Part shown: piece by piece, positions 1 through 8,002 of the stretch
Position numbering within the stretch: the stretch's first letter is position 1
Layout of the letters: each line of letters opens with the position of its first letter
Assembly (NCBI GenBank): GCA_964629975.1
Contig: CAZVUN010000012.1
Location: forward strand, 1-38,608
Direction: 5' to 3'
DNA: 38,608 bases
Source: G020354085 sp964629975
Lineage (GTDB): Bacteria > Pseudomonadota > Gammaproteobacteria > Acidiferrobacterales > Sulfurifustaceae
Position numbers and translations under genes: made by a program
The notes under the pieces: model-generated
What the model was told of the DNA's origin: nothing
Database searches by the model: none
The model's input: only the letters and a program-made list of their open reading frames with translations

Positions 1-345
1 GAGCAGCACCGTGGCGACCTGCCCGCGCGCGACGCGAAACGACCAGCGCACGCGCCTACCGGCCATGGCGCCGGCCAGTGACTGCTCGGCGCGCGCCGCC
101 TGGGCGCGCAACGCGCGCGCCATGTCCGCGTCGGCGAGGCGCCGGGCGCGCGCCGTGGAACGCCCGATCTCGCGCGCAAACGGCAGTGCTGCGAGGCGCA
201 GCAGGTTCACGTCCTCCACGAACATCCCGAGCAGCTCGGCCTCGAGCTCCTCGGCGAGACCGGCCGCGGCCGCGAGCGCCGCCTCGCTCTGGCGCGAGGC
301 GTCGAGCGCCACCAGGATGCGCCGGATACGCGCCGCCTCGCTCAC
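1..345 (-). CDS. Universal stress protein-like, 3' end beyond window
   Basis: This frame stays open from a GTG at 345 to the window edge and gives 115 residues. The N-terminus reads RRILVALDAS, followed by an alanine-rich helix and then LLGMFVEDVNLL and ALPFAREIG. That is the beta1-alpha1-beta2 pattern of UspA-type nucleotide-binding folds, in which the Asp after the first strand contacts ATP. The GTG overlaps the stop codon of the upstream Lon-like protease (GTGA), so the two are probably translationally coupled and share its promoter. USP proteins are cytoplasmic stress or anaerobiosis proteins; the exact role here is unknown. The later glycine-rich ATP motif lies outside the window. The open frame plus coupling make a real gene likely. 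The family call is from fold pattern only. Confidence 0.72.
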   Translation of the reverse strand, partial: MSEAARIRRILVALDASRQSEAALAAAAGLAEELEAELLGMFVEDVNLLRLAALPFAREIGRSTARARRLADADMARALRAQAARAEQSLAGAMAGRRVRWSFRVARGQVATVLL

Positions 346-2771
346 TCCGGCGCCCCGCTTTCCGGCCCCGGCGCGGCACCGTACAGGCGCGCCTGCTCGG
401 CCAGCACGATCAGCTTGACCTCGACACGCTGGTTGATCGTGCCGTCCGGAAACAGGCCGTTCTCATCGCGCGCGCCGGCCGGCATGCCGGTAAGAAGCTC
501 TATGCCCTCGTCGATCGTGCTCACCGGGTAGACATGGAACTTGCCCGCCGCACAGGCCGCGACCACGTCGTGGCGCAACATCAGGTGCTTCACGTTGGCC
601 GCCGGGATCAGCACGCCCTGCTCGCCGGTGAGCCCGCGCGCGCGGCACACGTCGAAGAAGCCCTCGATCTTCTCGTTGACGCTGCCGATCGCCTGCACCT
701 CGCCGTGCTGATTGACCGAGCCGGTCACCGCGAACGACTGCTTGATCGGCACCTCGGCGAGCGCCGACAGCAGCGCATACAGCTCCGCCGAGGATGCCGA
801 ATCGCCCTCGACCTCGCCATAGGTCTGCTCGAACACCAGGCTCGCCGCGAGCGACAGCGGCCGGTCCATGGCGTAGCGCGCCCCGAGAAACCCCGAGAGG
901 ATCAGTACGCCCTTGGAATGGATCGGACCGCTCAGTTCGACCTCGCGCTGGATGTCGAGCACCTCGCCCTTGCCGAGGCGCACGCGCGCGGTGATGCGGC
1001 TCGGATGACCGAAGGCGAACGGACCGAGATCCACCACCGACAGACCGTTGACCTGTCCGACGCGCTCGCCGTCGGTGTCGATCAGGATCGTCTTGCGCAC
1101 GATCGCCTCCTGCAGGCGCGCGCGCACCCGATCGGAGCGCGCAATGCGCGCGTCCACCGCCTGCTGCACGTCGGCGGCGGTGATCGTGGGGTGGCGGTTC
1201 TCGCGCGCCCAGTAGTCCGCCTCGCGCAGCAGGTCGGCCATGCCGCGCAGGTGGATCGACAGCTTGCCGGCATCCTCCGCGCTGCGCGCGCCCTGCTCGA
1301 TGACGCGCGCCACGGCGCCCCGGTCGAGCGCCAGCAGCTGCTCGCGCCGCGCGGCGGTGGCAATGAGGCGCGCGTACAACTGGTTGGCCTCCGGCGTGCG
1401 GTCCATGGTCTCCTCGAAATCCGCCGCCACCTTGAACAGCTCCGAGAACTCCGGATCGTAGGCGACCAGCAGGTAGTACAGCAGGCGCTCGCCAACCAGC
1501 ACGACCTTGACGTTGAGCGGGATCGGCTGCGGCTCGAGCGACACGGTGCTGATAAGCGACAGCGCCTGGCCGAGCGATTCGATGCGCACCTCGTGCGACT
1601 TGAGTGCGCGCTTGAGGCCCTCCCACGCATACGGCTGCATCAGCACCTTGCGGACGTCGAGGACCAGGTAGCCGCCGTTGGCGCGGTGCAGGGCGCCGGG
1701 TTTGATCAGCATGAAGTCGGTGACGAGCGCGCCCATCTGCGCGATGTGCTCGACACGCCCGACCAGGCCATGGAAGGTCGGGTTGTCCTCGTACACCACC
1801 GGCGCGCCGCGGGTCGCGCTGTTGTCGACCAGCACGTTCACCTGAAAGCGGCGCAGCGACGGCGCCCCGCCCGGGCGCGACAGGGTGATGCCGAGGAACG
1901 AGATCTCCGGCGCCTCTTCCTGGCGTTTGAAATCTTCGGCGTTCTCGATGATCGCCTGCTCCACGGCATCAAGGTAGGCGCCCACCGCCGCGAGCTCGGC
2001 ATACGCCTTCTTGAGTTCGCTCATCAGGTTGCCGACCACCGACATCATCACCTCGCGGTCGAGCTCGCGGATGCGCCGCAGGCCCTCGCGCCGGATCTGC
2101 GGCAGCTGGTGCACGATGCGTTCGAGCTGCTCGTGCAGCGAGGTGATCACCGCCTCGATGCGCTTCTGTTCGTCCGCCGGCAGCTGCTGAAACTCCTCCG
2201 GGCTGAGGACCTCGCCGTTGCGCACCGGCGCGAAGGCCATGCCGCCCGGCGTGCGGATCAGCGCAATGCCGCGCGACTCGGCCTGCTGGCGCAGCTCATC
2301 GAATGCGCGTTCGTGTTTCTCCTTGATCTCCTCCTCGAGCTCCTGGCGGCGAGTGCGGTACTCGTCGGTCTCGAAGGCGGCCGGGATCGCGCTCTTCAGG
2401 TCATCAATCAGCTGCTCCATGTCGCGCTTGAGCTTGCTGCCGGTACCGGCCGGCAGCGCGAGCACTTGCGGGACATGCGGCTGTTGGAAGTTGTGCACGT
2501 AGCACCAGTCCGCGGGTGGCGGCTCGCTCGCGGCGCGTGCGGTGAGAAAGCCCTGCAACACCGTGCGCCGCCCGACCCCGGGATCGCCGAGCACGTACAG
2601 GTTGTAACCCTCGCGCCGGATGCCGACCCCGAACCGGATGGCCGCGGTGGCGCGCGCTTGGCCGATCACCTCGGTAAGGTCGGCCAGCTCGTCGGTGGTG
2701 CGAAATGAAAACTGCTCAGGATCGCACTGCGCGCGCAGCGCATCGGCGTCGAGCGGCTTGATGGTGGTCAT
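342..2771 (-). CDS. Lon-like ATP-dependent protease (AAA + Lon C-terminal domain)
   Basis: The protein has 809 residues, starting at the ATG at 2771 behind GAGGGAGAG; an in-frame ATG at 2828 has no such site and would overlap the promoter. A P-loop-like motif lies near residue 62 (GDPGVGRRT), with Arg where the Walker A Lys normally sits. A long helical insertion follows (about 150-290). The AAA core continues with HRANGGYLVLDVRKVL. The C-terminal Lon protease domain has the catalytic Ser in GDSASSAEL (about S660) and the Lys in SVNEKIEGF (about K701). This is the LonB-like AAA_32/Lon_C group of soluble bacterial proteases, distinct from housekeeping Lon, which has an N-terminal LAN domain. 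It likely degrades damaged or regulatory proteins in the cytoplasm. Its 3' end overlaps the stress-protein gene, and an FNR-like promoter precedes it. Confidence 0.92.
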   Translation of the reverse strand: MTTIKPLDADALRAQCDPEQFSFRTTDELADLTEVIGQARATAAIRFGVGIRREGYNLYVLGDPGVGRRTVLQGFLTARAASEPPPADWCYVHNFQQPHVPQVLALPAGTGSKLKRDMEQLIDDLKSAIPAAFETDEYRTRRQELEEEIKEKHERAFDELRQQAESRGIALIRTPGGMAFAPVRNGEVLSPEEFQQLPADEQKRIEAVITSLHEQLERIVHQLPQIRREGLRRIRELDREVMMSVVGNLMSELKKAYAELAAVGAYLDAVEQAIIENAEDFKRQEEAPEISFLGITLSRPGGAPSLRRFQVNVLVDNSATRGAPVVYEDNPTFHGLVGRVEHIAQMGALVTDFMLIKPGALHRANGGYLVLDVRKVLMQPYAWEGLKRALKSHEVRIESLGQALSLISTVSLEPQPIPLNVKVVLVGERLLYYLLVAYDPEFSELFKVAADFEETMDRTPEANQLYARLIATAARREQLLALDRGAVARVIEQGARSAEDAGKLSIHLRGMADLLREADYWARENRHPTITAADVQQAVDARIARSDRVRARLQEAIVRKTILIDTDGERVGQVNGLSVVDLGPFAFGHPSRITARVRLGKGEVLDIQREVELSGPIHSKGVLILSGFLGARYAMDRPLSLAASLVFEQTYGEVEGDSASSAELYALLSALAEVPIKQSFAVTGSVNQHGEVQAIGSVNEKIEGFFDVCRARGLTGEQGVLIPAANVKHLMLRHDVVAACAAGKFHVYPVSTIDEGIELLTGMPAGARDENGLFPDGTINQRVEVKLIVLAEQARLYGAAPGPESGAPE

Positions 2772-2828
2772 GTCTCTCCCTCTGGGCAGTGCCGCCGGCC
2801 GGCCGGCGCGCGCATGCAACAGGGGCAA

Positions 2829-2870
2829 AGTCTACCGGCCGGGCGACCGGCAGAACATGACGCAAATCAA
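2829..2870 (-). promoter_or_regulatory. FNR/ANR-type class II promoter of the Lon-like/USP operon
   Basis: On the minus strand TTGATTTGCGTCAT (2870-2857) matches the FNR/ANR half-site pattern TTGAT-N4-(A/G)TCAA, with the last base differing. A -10-like TAGACT lies at 2834-2829. If its first T is -12, the box centre falls at -41.5, the usual position for class II FNR activation. No -35 hexamer is needed in such promoters. Transcription would start near 2822, about 50 nt before the protease ATG. This is an inference from motif and spacing. Confidence 0.55.
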
Positions 2871-2879
2871 ACCGCGGTG

Positions 2880-2893
2880 CCCGCCCGGGCGGG
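2880..2893. repeat. Perfect GC palindrome between MCP stop and protease promoter
   Basis: CCCGCCCGGGCGGG is a perfect 14-bp palindrome about 33 bp after the stop of the chemotaxis gene and just upstream of the FNR-like box. It could help terminate the chemotaxis transcript, but no T-tract follows, so it is not a canonical intrinsic terminator. Confidence 0.3.
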
Positions 2894-2925
2894 GGTAGGG
2901 CGGTCAGCGGCGACCGGGCGCCCGC

Positions 2926-4584
2926 TCAGGCGGCCTGCGCGCCGGGCTCGTCGCCGAGCTTGAAGCGCCCGACCACGCCATGCAGCTCATCGGCCACGCC
3001 GTGCATCGAGGTGAACACGCGGTCCGCGTCGGCGATGGTGGTGCTGTTGGCCTGCGCCATCTGCGCCATCTGTTCGATGCGCACGGTGATTTCCTCGCTC
3101 GCCTTGCCCTGGTCGTGCATGGCCGCGGCGATGCGCTGCACGATGGCCGCCACGTGCTGGATGCCGCTGTTGATCTGACCCAGCGCGGCGCCGGTGTCGT
3201 GCGCGCCGCTGACGCCCTGCGCCATCTGCTCACCGCCGCGGCGCATGGTCTCGACCACGGTGCGCGTTTCGGACTGCACCTTGCCGATCATGTCGGCGAT
3301 CTCCGCGGTCGCCTTGGCGGTGCGCTCGGCCAGCTTGCGCACCTCGTCCGCGACCACGGCGAAACCGCGCCCCTGCTCGCCGGCGCGCGCCGCCTCGATG
3401 GCGGCATTGAGCGCGAGCAGATTGGTCTGCTCGGCGATGTCCTTGATCACCTGCACGATCTGGCCGATCTCGGCCGAGCGCTTGTCGAGCGCCTGGATGA
3501 GCTCGACCGACTGGCTCACGGTCTGCGACACCGAGGTGATGCCGTCGAGCGCCTGGCGCACGATGGTGAGGCCGCGCTCCGACAGCGCGCCGGCCTGCAT
3601 GGCCGCCTGCGCCACCTCTTCGGTCTCGCGCGAGACGCGCTTGATGGTCTCGTTGAGGCGTTCGGCCGACTCGGCCGCCACGCGTGCCTGCTCGGTCTGG
3701 GCGGCCGAGGCGTGCGCGATGCGGTGCGAGGCATCGGTCATGGTGCGGCAGGTGGTGAACATGCGATCGGTCGAGTGGCGGATGCGGCCGATCAGGGCAC
3801 CGAAATCCTGCGCCATGCGATCGAAGGAACGGCCCATGTCGCCAATCTCGTCGCCGCGCTCGATGGCGACGCGCACCGTGAGGTCGCCCTCGGCGAGCTG
3901 GCGGGTGCTCGCTTGCAGGCGGTTGACGCCGTAACTGAGCTCACGGGTCAGGAACAGCGCGGCCGCAACCAGCAGCAACAGGCCCGCGCCGATCGCCACC
4001 AGTGTCGCCTGGTGCATGTAATGTGCATACGCCTCGACCGCCTCGTAGGTCTGCCGGGCGGTGTCGACCTGGTAGCGGATCAACGCGTCGATACCGTCGG
4101 AGGCCTGGGCGAAGGCCGGCTCCAGCACCTGCCGGCGCAGCACATCGGCCTCCTTGTACTGCTCGTTCATCAGCAGCTCGAGCGTCGGCACCACGCCCTT
4201 GCGACCGAACTCCATGCGTGCGGCGAAGAACGCATCGTACAGCTTCTGCTCTTCGGGCTTGAGTGGGCGCGCGGTGTAGGTCTGCAGGCGCTCGGCGACC
4301 TGAAAGATGAACCCGTCGATGCGGTCCTTGTGGCCCACGACTTCGAACGGGTCCTGCTGCTCGCGCGCCTTGAGCAGCTCGATGCGGATCTGCATCTGGA
4401 AGTTGCGTACCTCGTTGAGCAGATTGATCGCCACCAGGTGCTGCTGATACACCTCGGACAGGGCGGCCTTGGACCGCTGGATGCCCAGCAGCCCGGTACC
4501 GCTCGCCGCCAGCAGCAACACGCCGGCAAACACGGTCAGCAGACAGAGCTTGGTGCGAATCTTGAGGTTGTTCCACGCGCGCAT
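2926..4584 (-). CDS. Methyl-accepting chemotaxis protein
   Basis: This 552-residue transmembrane chemoreceptor starts at the ATG at 4584 behind GGAGAG. TM1 spans about residues 12-31. A helical periplasmic sensor of about 160 residues follows (four-helix-bundle type), then TM2 near 193-212 and a HAMP domain near 213-265. The cytoplasmic signalling hairpin contains the highly conserved tip from IAEQTNLLALNAAIEAARAG through GRGFAVVADEVRKLAERT (about 388-425). It would relay ligand state to CheA/CheW. There is no C-terminal NWETF-type CheR-binding pentapeptide; the protein ends GAQAA. No other chemotaxis genes lie beside it. It sits downstream of panD but has its own sigma-28-type promoter at 4624-4650, consistent with the flagellar/chemotaxis regulon. 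The ligand is unknown. Confidence 0.95.
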   Translation of the reverse strand: MRAWNNLKIRTKLCLLTVFAGVLLLAASGTGLLGIQRSKAALSEVYQQHLVAINLLNEVRNFQMQIRIELLKAREQQDPFEVVGHKDRIDGFIFQVAERLQTYTARPLKPEEQKLYDAFFAARMEFGRKGVVPTLELLMNEQYKEADVLRRQVLEPAFAQASDGIDALIRYQVDTARQTYEAVEAYAHYMHQATLVAIGAGLLLLVAAALFLTRELSYGVNRLQASTRQLAEGDLTVRVAIERGDEIGDMGRSFDRMAQDFGALIGRIRHSTDRMFTTCRTMTDASHRIAHASAAQTEQARVAAESAERLNETIKRVSRETEEVAQAAMQAGALSERGLTIVRQALDGITSVSQTVSQSVELIQALDKRSAEIGQIVQVIKDIAEQTNLLALNAAIEAARAGEQGRGFAVVADEVRKLAERTAKATAEIADMIGKVQSETRTVVETMRRGGEQMAQGVSGAHDTGAALGQINSGIQHVAAIVQRIAAAMHDQGKASEEITVRIEQMAQMAQANSTTIADADRVFTSMHGVADELHGVVGRFKLGDEPGAQAA

Positions 4585-4623
4585 GGTCTCTCCGCGAGAG
4601 TTGCTGACTCCCTGATACCCGGG

Positions 4624-4650
4624 CTATCGGCGGGTGCGCGCCGAACTTTA
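4624..4650 (-). promoter_or_regulatory. Sigma-28 (FliA) promoter of the MCP gene
   Basis: On the minus strand TAAAGTTC (4650-4643), exactly 11 nt, then GCCGATAG (4631-4624). The enterobacterial FliA consensus is TAAAGTTT-N11-GCCGATAA, so each element has one mismatch and the spacing is exact. The chemoreceptor ATG follows about 40 nt downstream. Confidence 0.8.
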
Positions 4651-4718
4651 GGGCAGAGCGGCGCGCCACCGCCCGCAGGCGGCGCCGTGCGACGGGAGGC
4701 GGTGCTGCCCGGCCCGGC

Positions 4719-5099
4719 CTAGGCGACCTGGACCGGGATGGCGTGGCGGGTGTGGGTGATGCGGTTGTCGGCGTCGACGTAGACGAGCCGCGGCCGGAAG
4801 CCGGCGAGCTCGCGCTCCTCGAGCTCGGCGTAGGCGCAGATGATGACGATGTCATCCGGCCTGGCCTTGTGGGCAGCGGCGCCGTTGACCGAAACCATGC
4901 CGGAACCGTCGGCGGCGCGGATCGCGTAGGTCGCGAAGCGCTCGCCATTGCGCACGTTGTACACCTCGACGCGCTCGTACTCGCGGATGTCAGCCGCCTC
5001 GAGCAGGCGCCCGTCGATCGCGACCGAGCCCTCGTAATCGAGCTCGGCGTGCGTGACGCGCACGCGGTGCAGTTTGGCTCTCAGCAGGGTTCTACGCAT
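4719..5099 (-). CDS. panD: Aspartate 1-decarboxylase
   Basis: The gene encodes a 126-residue aspartate alpha-decarboxylase, which makes beta-alanine for pantothenate. The protein self-cleaves between Gly24 and Ser25 (DYEGSVAID) to give the pyruvoyl cofactor; that site and the N-terminal RAKLHRVRVTHAEL are present. Length is normal for the family. It is the last pantothenate gene, 65 bp downstream of panC, so beta-alanine synthesis sits next to the ligase that consumes it. The product acts in the cytoplasm as a tetramer. The MCP gene downstream has its own promoter, so the biosynthetic operon probably ends here. Confidence 0.97.
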   Translation of the reverse strand: MRRTLLRAKLHRVRVTHAELDYEGSVAIDGRLLEAADIREYERVEVYNVRNGERFATYAIRAADGSGMVSVNGAAAHKARPDDIVIICAYAELEERELAGFRPRLVYVDADNRITHTRHAIPVQVA

Positions 5100-5164
5100 G
5101 GCAAGGCGCCGTGGCAGTCGGACAGCCCGATTATCCGTCCGGATGCGCCGGTTTTCAAACGGCC

Positions 5165-6016
5165 TCAGGCCCGCTCGAGCTCGACGTTGTCAATCAGGCG
5201 CGTGCCGCCGAGCCAGGCGGCGCCCAGGATCACGAGTGCCCGGTCCCCGGTACCGGCCACGCCCAGGTTCTCCTGGCGGCGCACGCTCACGTAGTCCACG
5301 CGAAAACCCCCGCCCTTGAGGGTCTCGACCGCCTGCCGCTCGAGCGCCGGAATCGGCGCCGTCGGGGTCTGCAGCCGGTCGCGCAGCGTGCACAGTGCGC
5401 CGTACAGGGCCGGCGCGCGGGCACGCTCCTCGGCACTGAGGTACTGGTTGCGCGAGCTCAGTGCCAACCCGTCCGGTTCGCGCACGGTCTCGACCCCGAT
5501 GACCTCGATCGGCATGCCCAGGTCCGCGACCATGAGCCGGATCAGCAGCAGCTGCTGGTAGTCCTTCTTGCCGAACACCGCCACGTCCGGTGCCACCAGA
5601 TTGAACAGCCGGTTGACGACCGTGGTCACCCCGCGGAAGTGCCCCGGCCGGAACGCGCCGCACAGGATCTCGCCCAGGCCCGGCACCTCGACGCGCGTCT
5701 GCGCATCCTGTCCGCGCGGATACATGTCGGCGTCGCTCGGCACGAACAGGATGTCGACCCCCGCCTGCGAGAGCGCGGCGCGGTCCTGCTGCGGCGTGCG
5801 CGGATAGCGTTCGTAGTCCTCGTTCGGACCGAACTGCAGCGGATTGACGTAGATGCTGGCGACCACCACGTGCGCGTGCTTGCGCGCCTCGTGCATCAGC
5901 CGCACGTGCCCGGCGTGCAGATTGCCCATGGTCGGCACGAACGCGATGGTCTCGCGCTTGGCGCGCCGATACGCGATCTCGGCGCGCAGCGCGCTGACGC
6001 TCGACACCACGATCAT
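5165..6016 (-). CDS. panC: Pantothenate synthetase (pantoate-beta-alanine ligase)
   Basis: A protein of 283 residues that condenses pantoate and beta-alanine using ATP. The HIGH-like motif (LHAGHV, H34 and H37) and the second nucleotide-binding motif near LSSRNQYLS identify the family. The start is the ATG at 6016, which overlaps the panB stop as ATGA and implies translational coupling; an upstream in-frame ATG at 6187 lies inside panB. It forms one unit with panB upstream and panD downstream, giving the full pantoate/beta-alanine branch apart from ketopantoate reductase (panE), which is not seen here. Confidence 0.97.
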   Translation of the reverse strand: MIVVSSVSALRAEIAYRRAKRETIAFVPTMGNLHAGHVRLMHEARKHAHVVVASIYVNPLQFGPNEDYERYPRTPQQDRAALSQAGVDILFVPSDADMYPRGQDAQTRVEVPGLGEILCGAFRPGHFRGVTTVVNRLFNLVAPDVAVFGKKDYQQLLLIRLMVADLGMPIEVIGVETVREPDGLALSSRNQYLSAEERARAPALYGALCTLRDRLQTPTAPIPALERQAVETLKGGGFRVDYVSVRRQENLGVAGTGDRALVILGAAWLGGTRLIDNVELERA

Positions 6017-6813
6017 GCGTAGCTGTGCTCCGCCGCGGGGAAGCGCCGCTCCTTCACCGCGGCCACGTAGGCGCGCACCGCCGCATCCACCGATTCCGCC
6101 CCGCGCATGAAGTTGCGCGCGAACTTCGGGGCTGGGCGCGGGTAGATGCCGAGCATGTCGTGCAGCACCAGCACCTGTCCGTCGCAATCCGGCCCGGCAC
6201 CGATGCCGATGGTAGGAATCGCGAGTTCGGCAGTGATGCTGCGCGCGAGCGCCGCCGGCACCGCCTCAAGTACGATCAGGCTCGCCCCGGCCTCCTGCAA
6301 GGCGCGCGCGTCGGCGGCCAGCTGGCGCGCGGCGTCCTCGCCCCGTCCCTGCACGCGATAACCGCCGAGCTGGTGCACCGATTGCGGCGTGAGCCCGATG
6401 TGCGCGCACACCGGGATGCCGCGCTCGGTGAGGAAGCGCACGGTCGGCGCCATGACCGCGCCGCCCTCGAGCTTGACCACGTGCGCGCCGCCGCGCTGCA
6501 TCAGGCGCCCGGCGCTGGCCAGGGCCTGCGCGGGGCTTTGCTGGTAACTCATGAACGGCAGATCCACCACCAGCAGGGCACGCGCGATGCCGCGCGCCAC
6601 ACAGGCGCTGTGGTACACCATGTCGGCAAGACGCACCGGCAGGGTCGAGGCGTGGCCCTGGATGACCATCCCGAGCGAGTCACCGACCATGATGAGGTCC
6701 ACGCCGGCGCGGTCGAGCAGGCTCGCGAAGGAAAAGTCATAGGCGGTCAGGCAGGCGATCCTCTCGCCCGCGCCCTTCATGTCCCGCAGGGACGCGACCG
6801 TGACCGGCTTCAC
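6013..6813 (-). CDS. panB: 3-methyl-2-oxobutanoate hydroxymethyltransferase
   Basis: A 266-residue ketopantoate hydroxymethyltransferase. It adds a hydroxymethyl group from methylene-tetrahydrofolate to 2-oxoisovalerate, the first committed step to pantothenate. The family signatures MVGDSLGMVIQG (metal-binding Asp), VKLEGG and IPTIGIGAGPDCDGQVLV are intact. The start codon is GTG at 6813 and overlaps the stop of the upstream kinase (GTGA). Its folate cofactor gives a functional link to folK two genes upstream. The overlaps at both ends imply coupled translation. Confidence 0.97.
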   Translation of the reverse strand: MKPVTVASLRDMKGAGERIACLTAYDFSFASLLDRAGVDLIMVGDSLGMVIQGHASTLPVRLADMVYHSACVARGIARALLVVDLPFMSYQQSPAQALASAGRLMQRGGAHVVKLEGGAVMAPTVRFLTERGIPVCAHIGLTPQSVHQLGGYRVQGRGEDAARQLAADARALQEAGASLIVLEAVPAALARSITAELAIPTIGIGAGPDCDGQVLVLHDMLGIYPRPAPKFARNFMRGAESVDAAVRAYVAAVKERRFPAAEHSYA

Positions 6814-7454
6814 GTCTGGGTCACCAGCGGGTTGAAGAAGTGCCGGCCGCTGCGGATCTTGCGGATGTGCGCGAGCAGCGTGGCGAAGTCGGCATCGCTG
6901 TCGACGATGTTGATCTCGGCGGCATTGACCACCAGCAGTGGCGCGGCGTTGTAGTGATAGAAGAACTGGGTGTAGGCGTCGACCACGCCCTGCAGGTACG
7001 GCCGGTCGATGAGCCGTTCGTACTCGACGCCGCGCCGGCGCACGCGCTCGAGCAGCACGTCGACCGGGGCCTGCAGATAGATCACCAGGTCCGGGCGCGG
7101 CAGCTCGAGGCTCACGTGCGCGTATACCTGCTCGTACAGGCGCAGCTCGTCGTCGTCGAGATTGACGCGCGCGAACAGCTGGTCCTTCTCGATCAGGAAA
7201 TCGGCCACGTGGCCGCTGCTGAACATGTCAGCCTGCTTGAGCGCCTCGATCTGGCGCGCGCGCTGGAACAGGAAGAACAGCTGGGTGGGCAGCGCGTACT
7301 GCCGGCGCGCATGGTAGAAGCGCTCGAGGAACGGATTCTCCTCCGGTCGCTCGAGCAGCGCCTTGGCGCCGAAGGCGTCGGCCAGGCGCTGCGCGAGGCT
7401 GGTCTTTCCGGCCCCGATCGGTCCCTCGACCACAACGTATCCTGGATTGTGCAT
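6810..7454 (-). CDS. Deoxynucleoside (deoxyadenosine/deoxyguanosine-type) kinase
   Basis: A 214-residue dNK/thymidine-kinase-2-like P-loop kinase. It starts MHNPGYVVVEGPIGAGKTS, with the P-loop at about residues 11-19, and contains the family motifs RPEENPFLERFY and the Arg-rich LID segment (LERVRRRGVEYE). It would phosphorylate deoxynucleosides for salvage; the exact base cannot be read from sequence. A short kinase of this kind between folK and panB is a common gammaproteobacterial arrangement. The ATG at 7454 has only a weak ribosome-binding site, but earlier codons do not match the family. The 3' end overlaps panB by 4 bp. Confidence 0.88.
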   Translation of the reverse strand: MHNPGYVVVEGPIGAGKTSLAQRLADAFGAKALLERPEENPFLERFYHARRQYALPTQLFFLFQRARQIEALKQADMFSSGHVADFLIEKDQLFARVNLDDDELRLYEQVYAHVSLELPRPDLVIYLQAPVDVLLERVRRRGVEYERLIDRPYLQGVVDAYTQFFYHYNAAPLLVVNAAEINIVDSDADFATLLAHIRKIRSGRHFFNPLVTQT

Positions 7455-7504
7455 CGACGTGCTTGCCGCTGAGGGTGTCGCGTCGCTAGTGTAGCAGCCC
7501 CCGC

Positions 7505-8002
7505 TCAGGCGTTCGCCAGGCGCTCGATGCGCTGCCCGTGGCAGGCGGCGGCGAGCGTTGCGACCGCGCCGTGCCCCGGGATGTCGAGCTGCGGATCGAG
7601 CTCGGCCAGCGGATAGAGCACGAACGCGCGCTCGTGCAGGCGCGGGTGCGGGAGCACGAGCTCGCCGCTGGCACACCGCGCGCGCCCGTGCAGCAGCAGA
7701 TCGAGATCGAGGGTGCGCGGGCCGCCGCGCACGCCGTCGCGCACCCGCCCGTGGGCGCGCTCGACAGCGAGCAGCGCCTGCATCATCTGTTCGGGCGACA
7801 ACCGGGTTCGCACCCGGCACACCGCGTTGACGAAGTCCGGCTGCGTGGTAATGCCCACGGGTGCCGTGCGGTACAGCGACGAGCAGCGCTCGAGCACGGT
7901 CTGCGGCAGTGTGGCGAGGGCCTGCATGCCGCGGCGCACGTGCGCGTGCGGCTCGTCGAGATTGCTGCCGAGCGCGATGTACGCCACCACCCACTCAGCC
8001 AT
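7505..8002 (-). CDS. folK: 2-amino-4-hydroxy-6-hydroxymethyldihydropteridine pyrophosphokinase
   Basis: HPPK of 165 residues. It transfers pyrophosphate from ATP to 6-hydroxymethyl-dihydropterin in folate synthesis. Motifs visible are YIALGSNL near the N-terminus, YRTAPVG, and GGPRTLDLDLLLHG holding the metal-binding Asp pair D99/D101, then LPHPRLHERAFVL. The start chosen is the ATG at 8002 (MAEWVVAY), overlapping the pcnB stop by 8 bp; an in-frame ATG at 8032 would lengthen a non-conserved leader. It is placed between pcnB and the kinase/pan genes, as in many gammaproteobacteria. Confidence 0.95.
   Translation of the reverse strand: MAEWVVAYIALGSNLDEPHAHVRRGMQALATLPQTVLERCSSLYRTAPVGITTQPDFVNAVCRVRTRLSPEQMMQALLAVERAHGRVRDGVRGGPRTLDLDLLLHGRARCASGELVLPHPRLHERAFVLYPLAELDPQLDIPGHGAVATLAAACHGQRIERLANA

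Noticed and set aside
78..2708. Long open frame of 876 codons on the plus strand opposite the Lon-like gene
   Set aside because: Shadow of the real minus-strand gene: the translation has no family motifs and an Arg/His-rich composition typical of antisense GC-rich DNA.
2980..4722. 580-codon plus-strand frame opposite the chemoreceptor
   Set aside because: Antisense shadow of an intact MCP with all its conserved motifs on the other strand.
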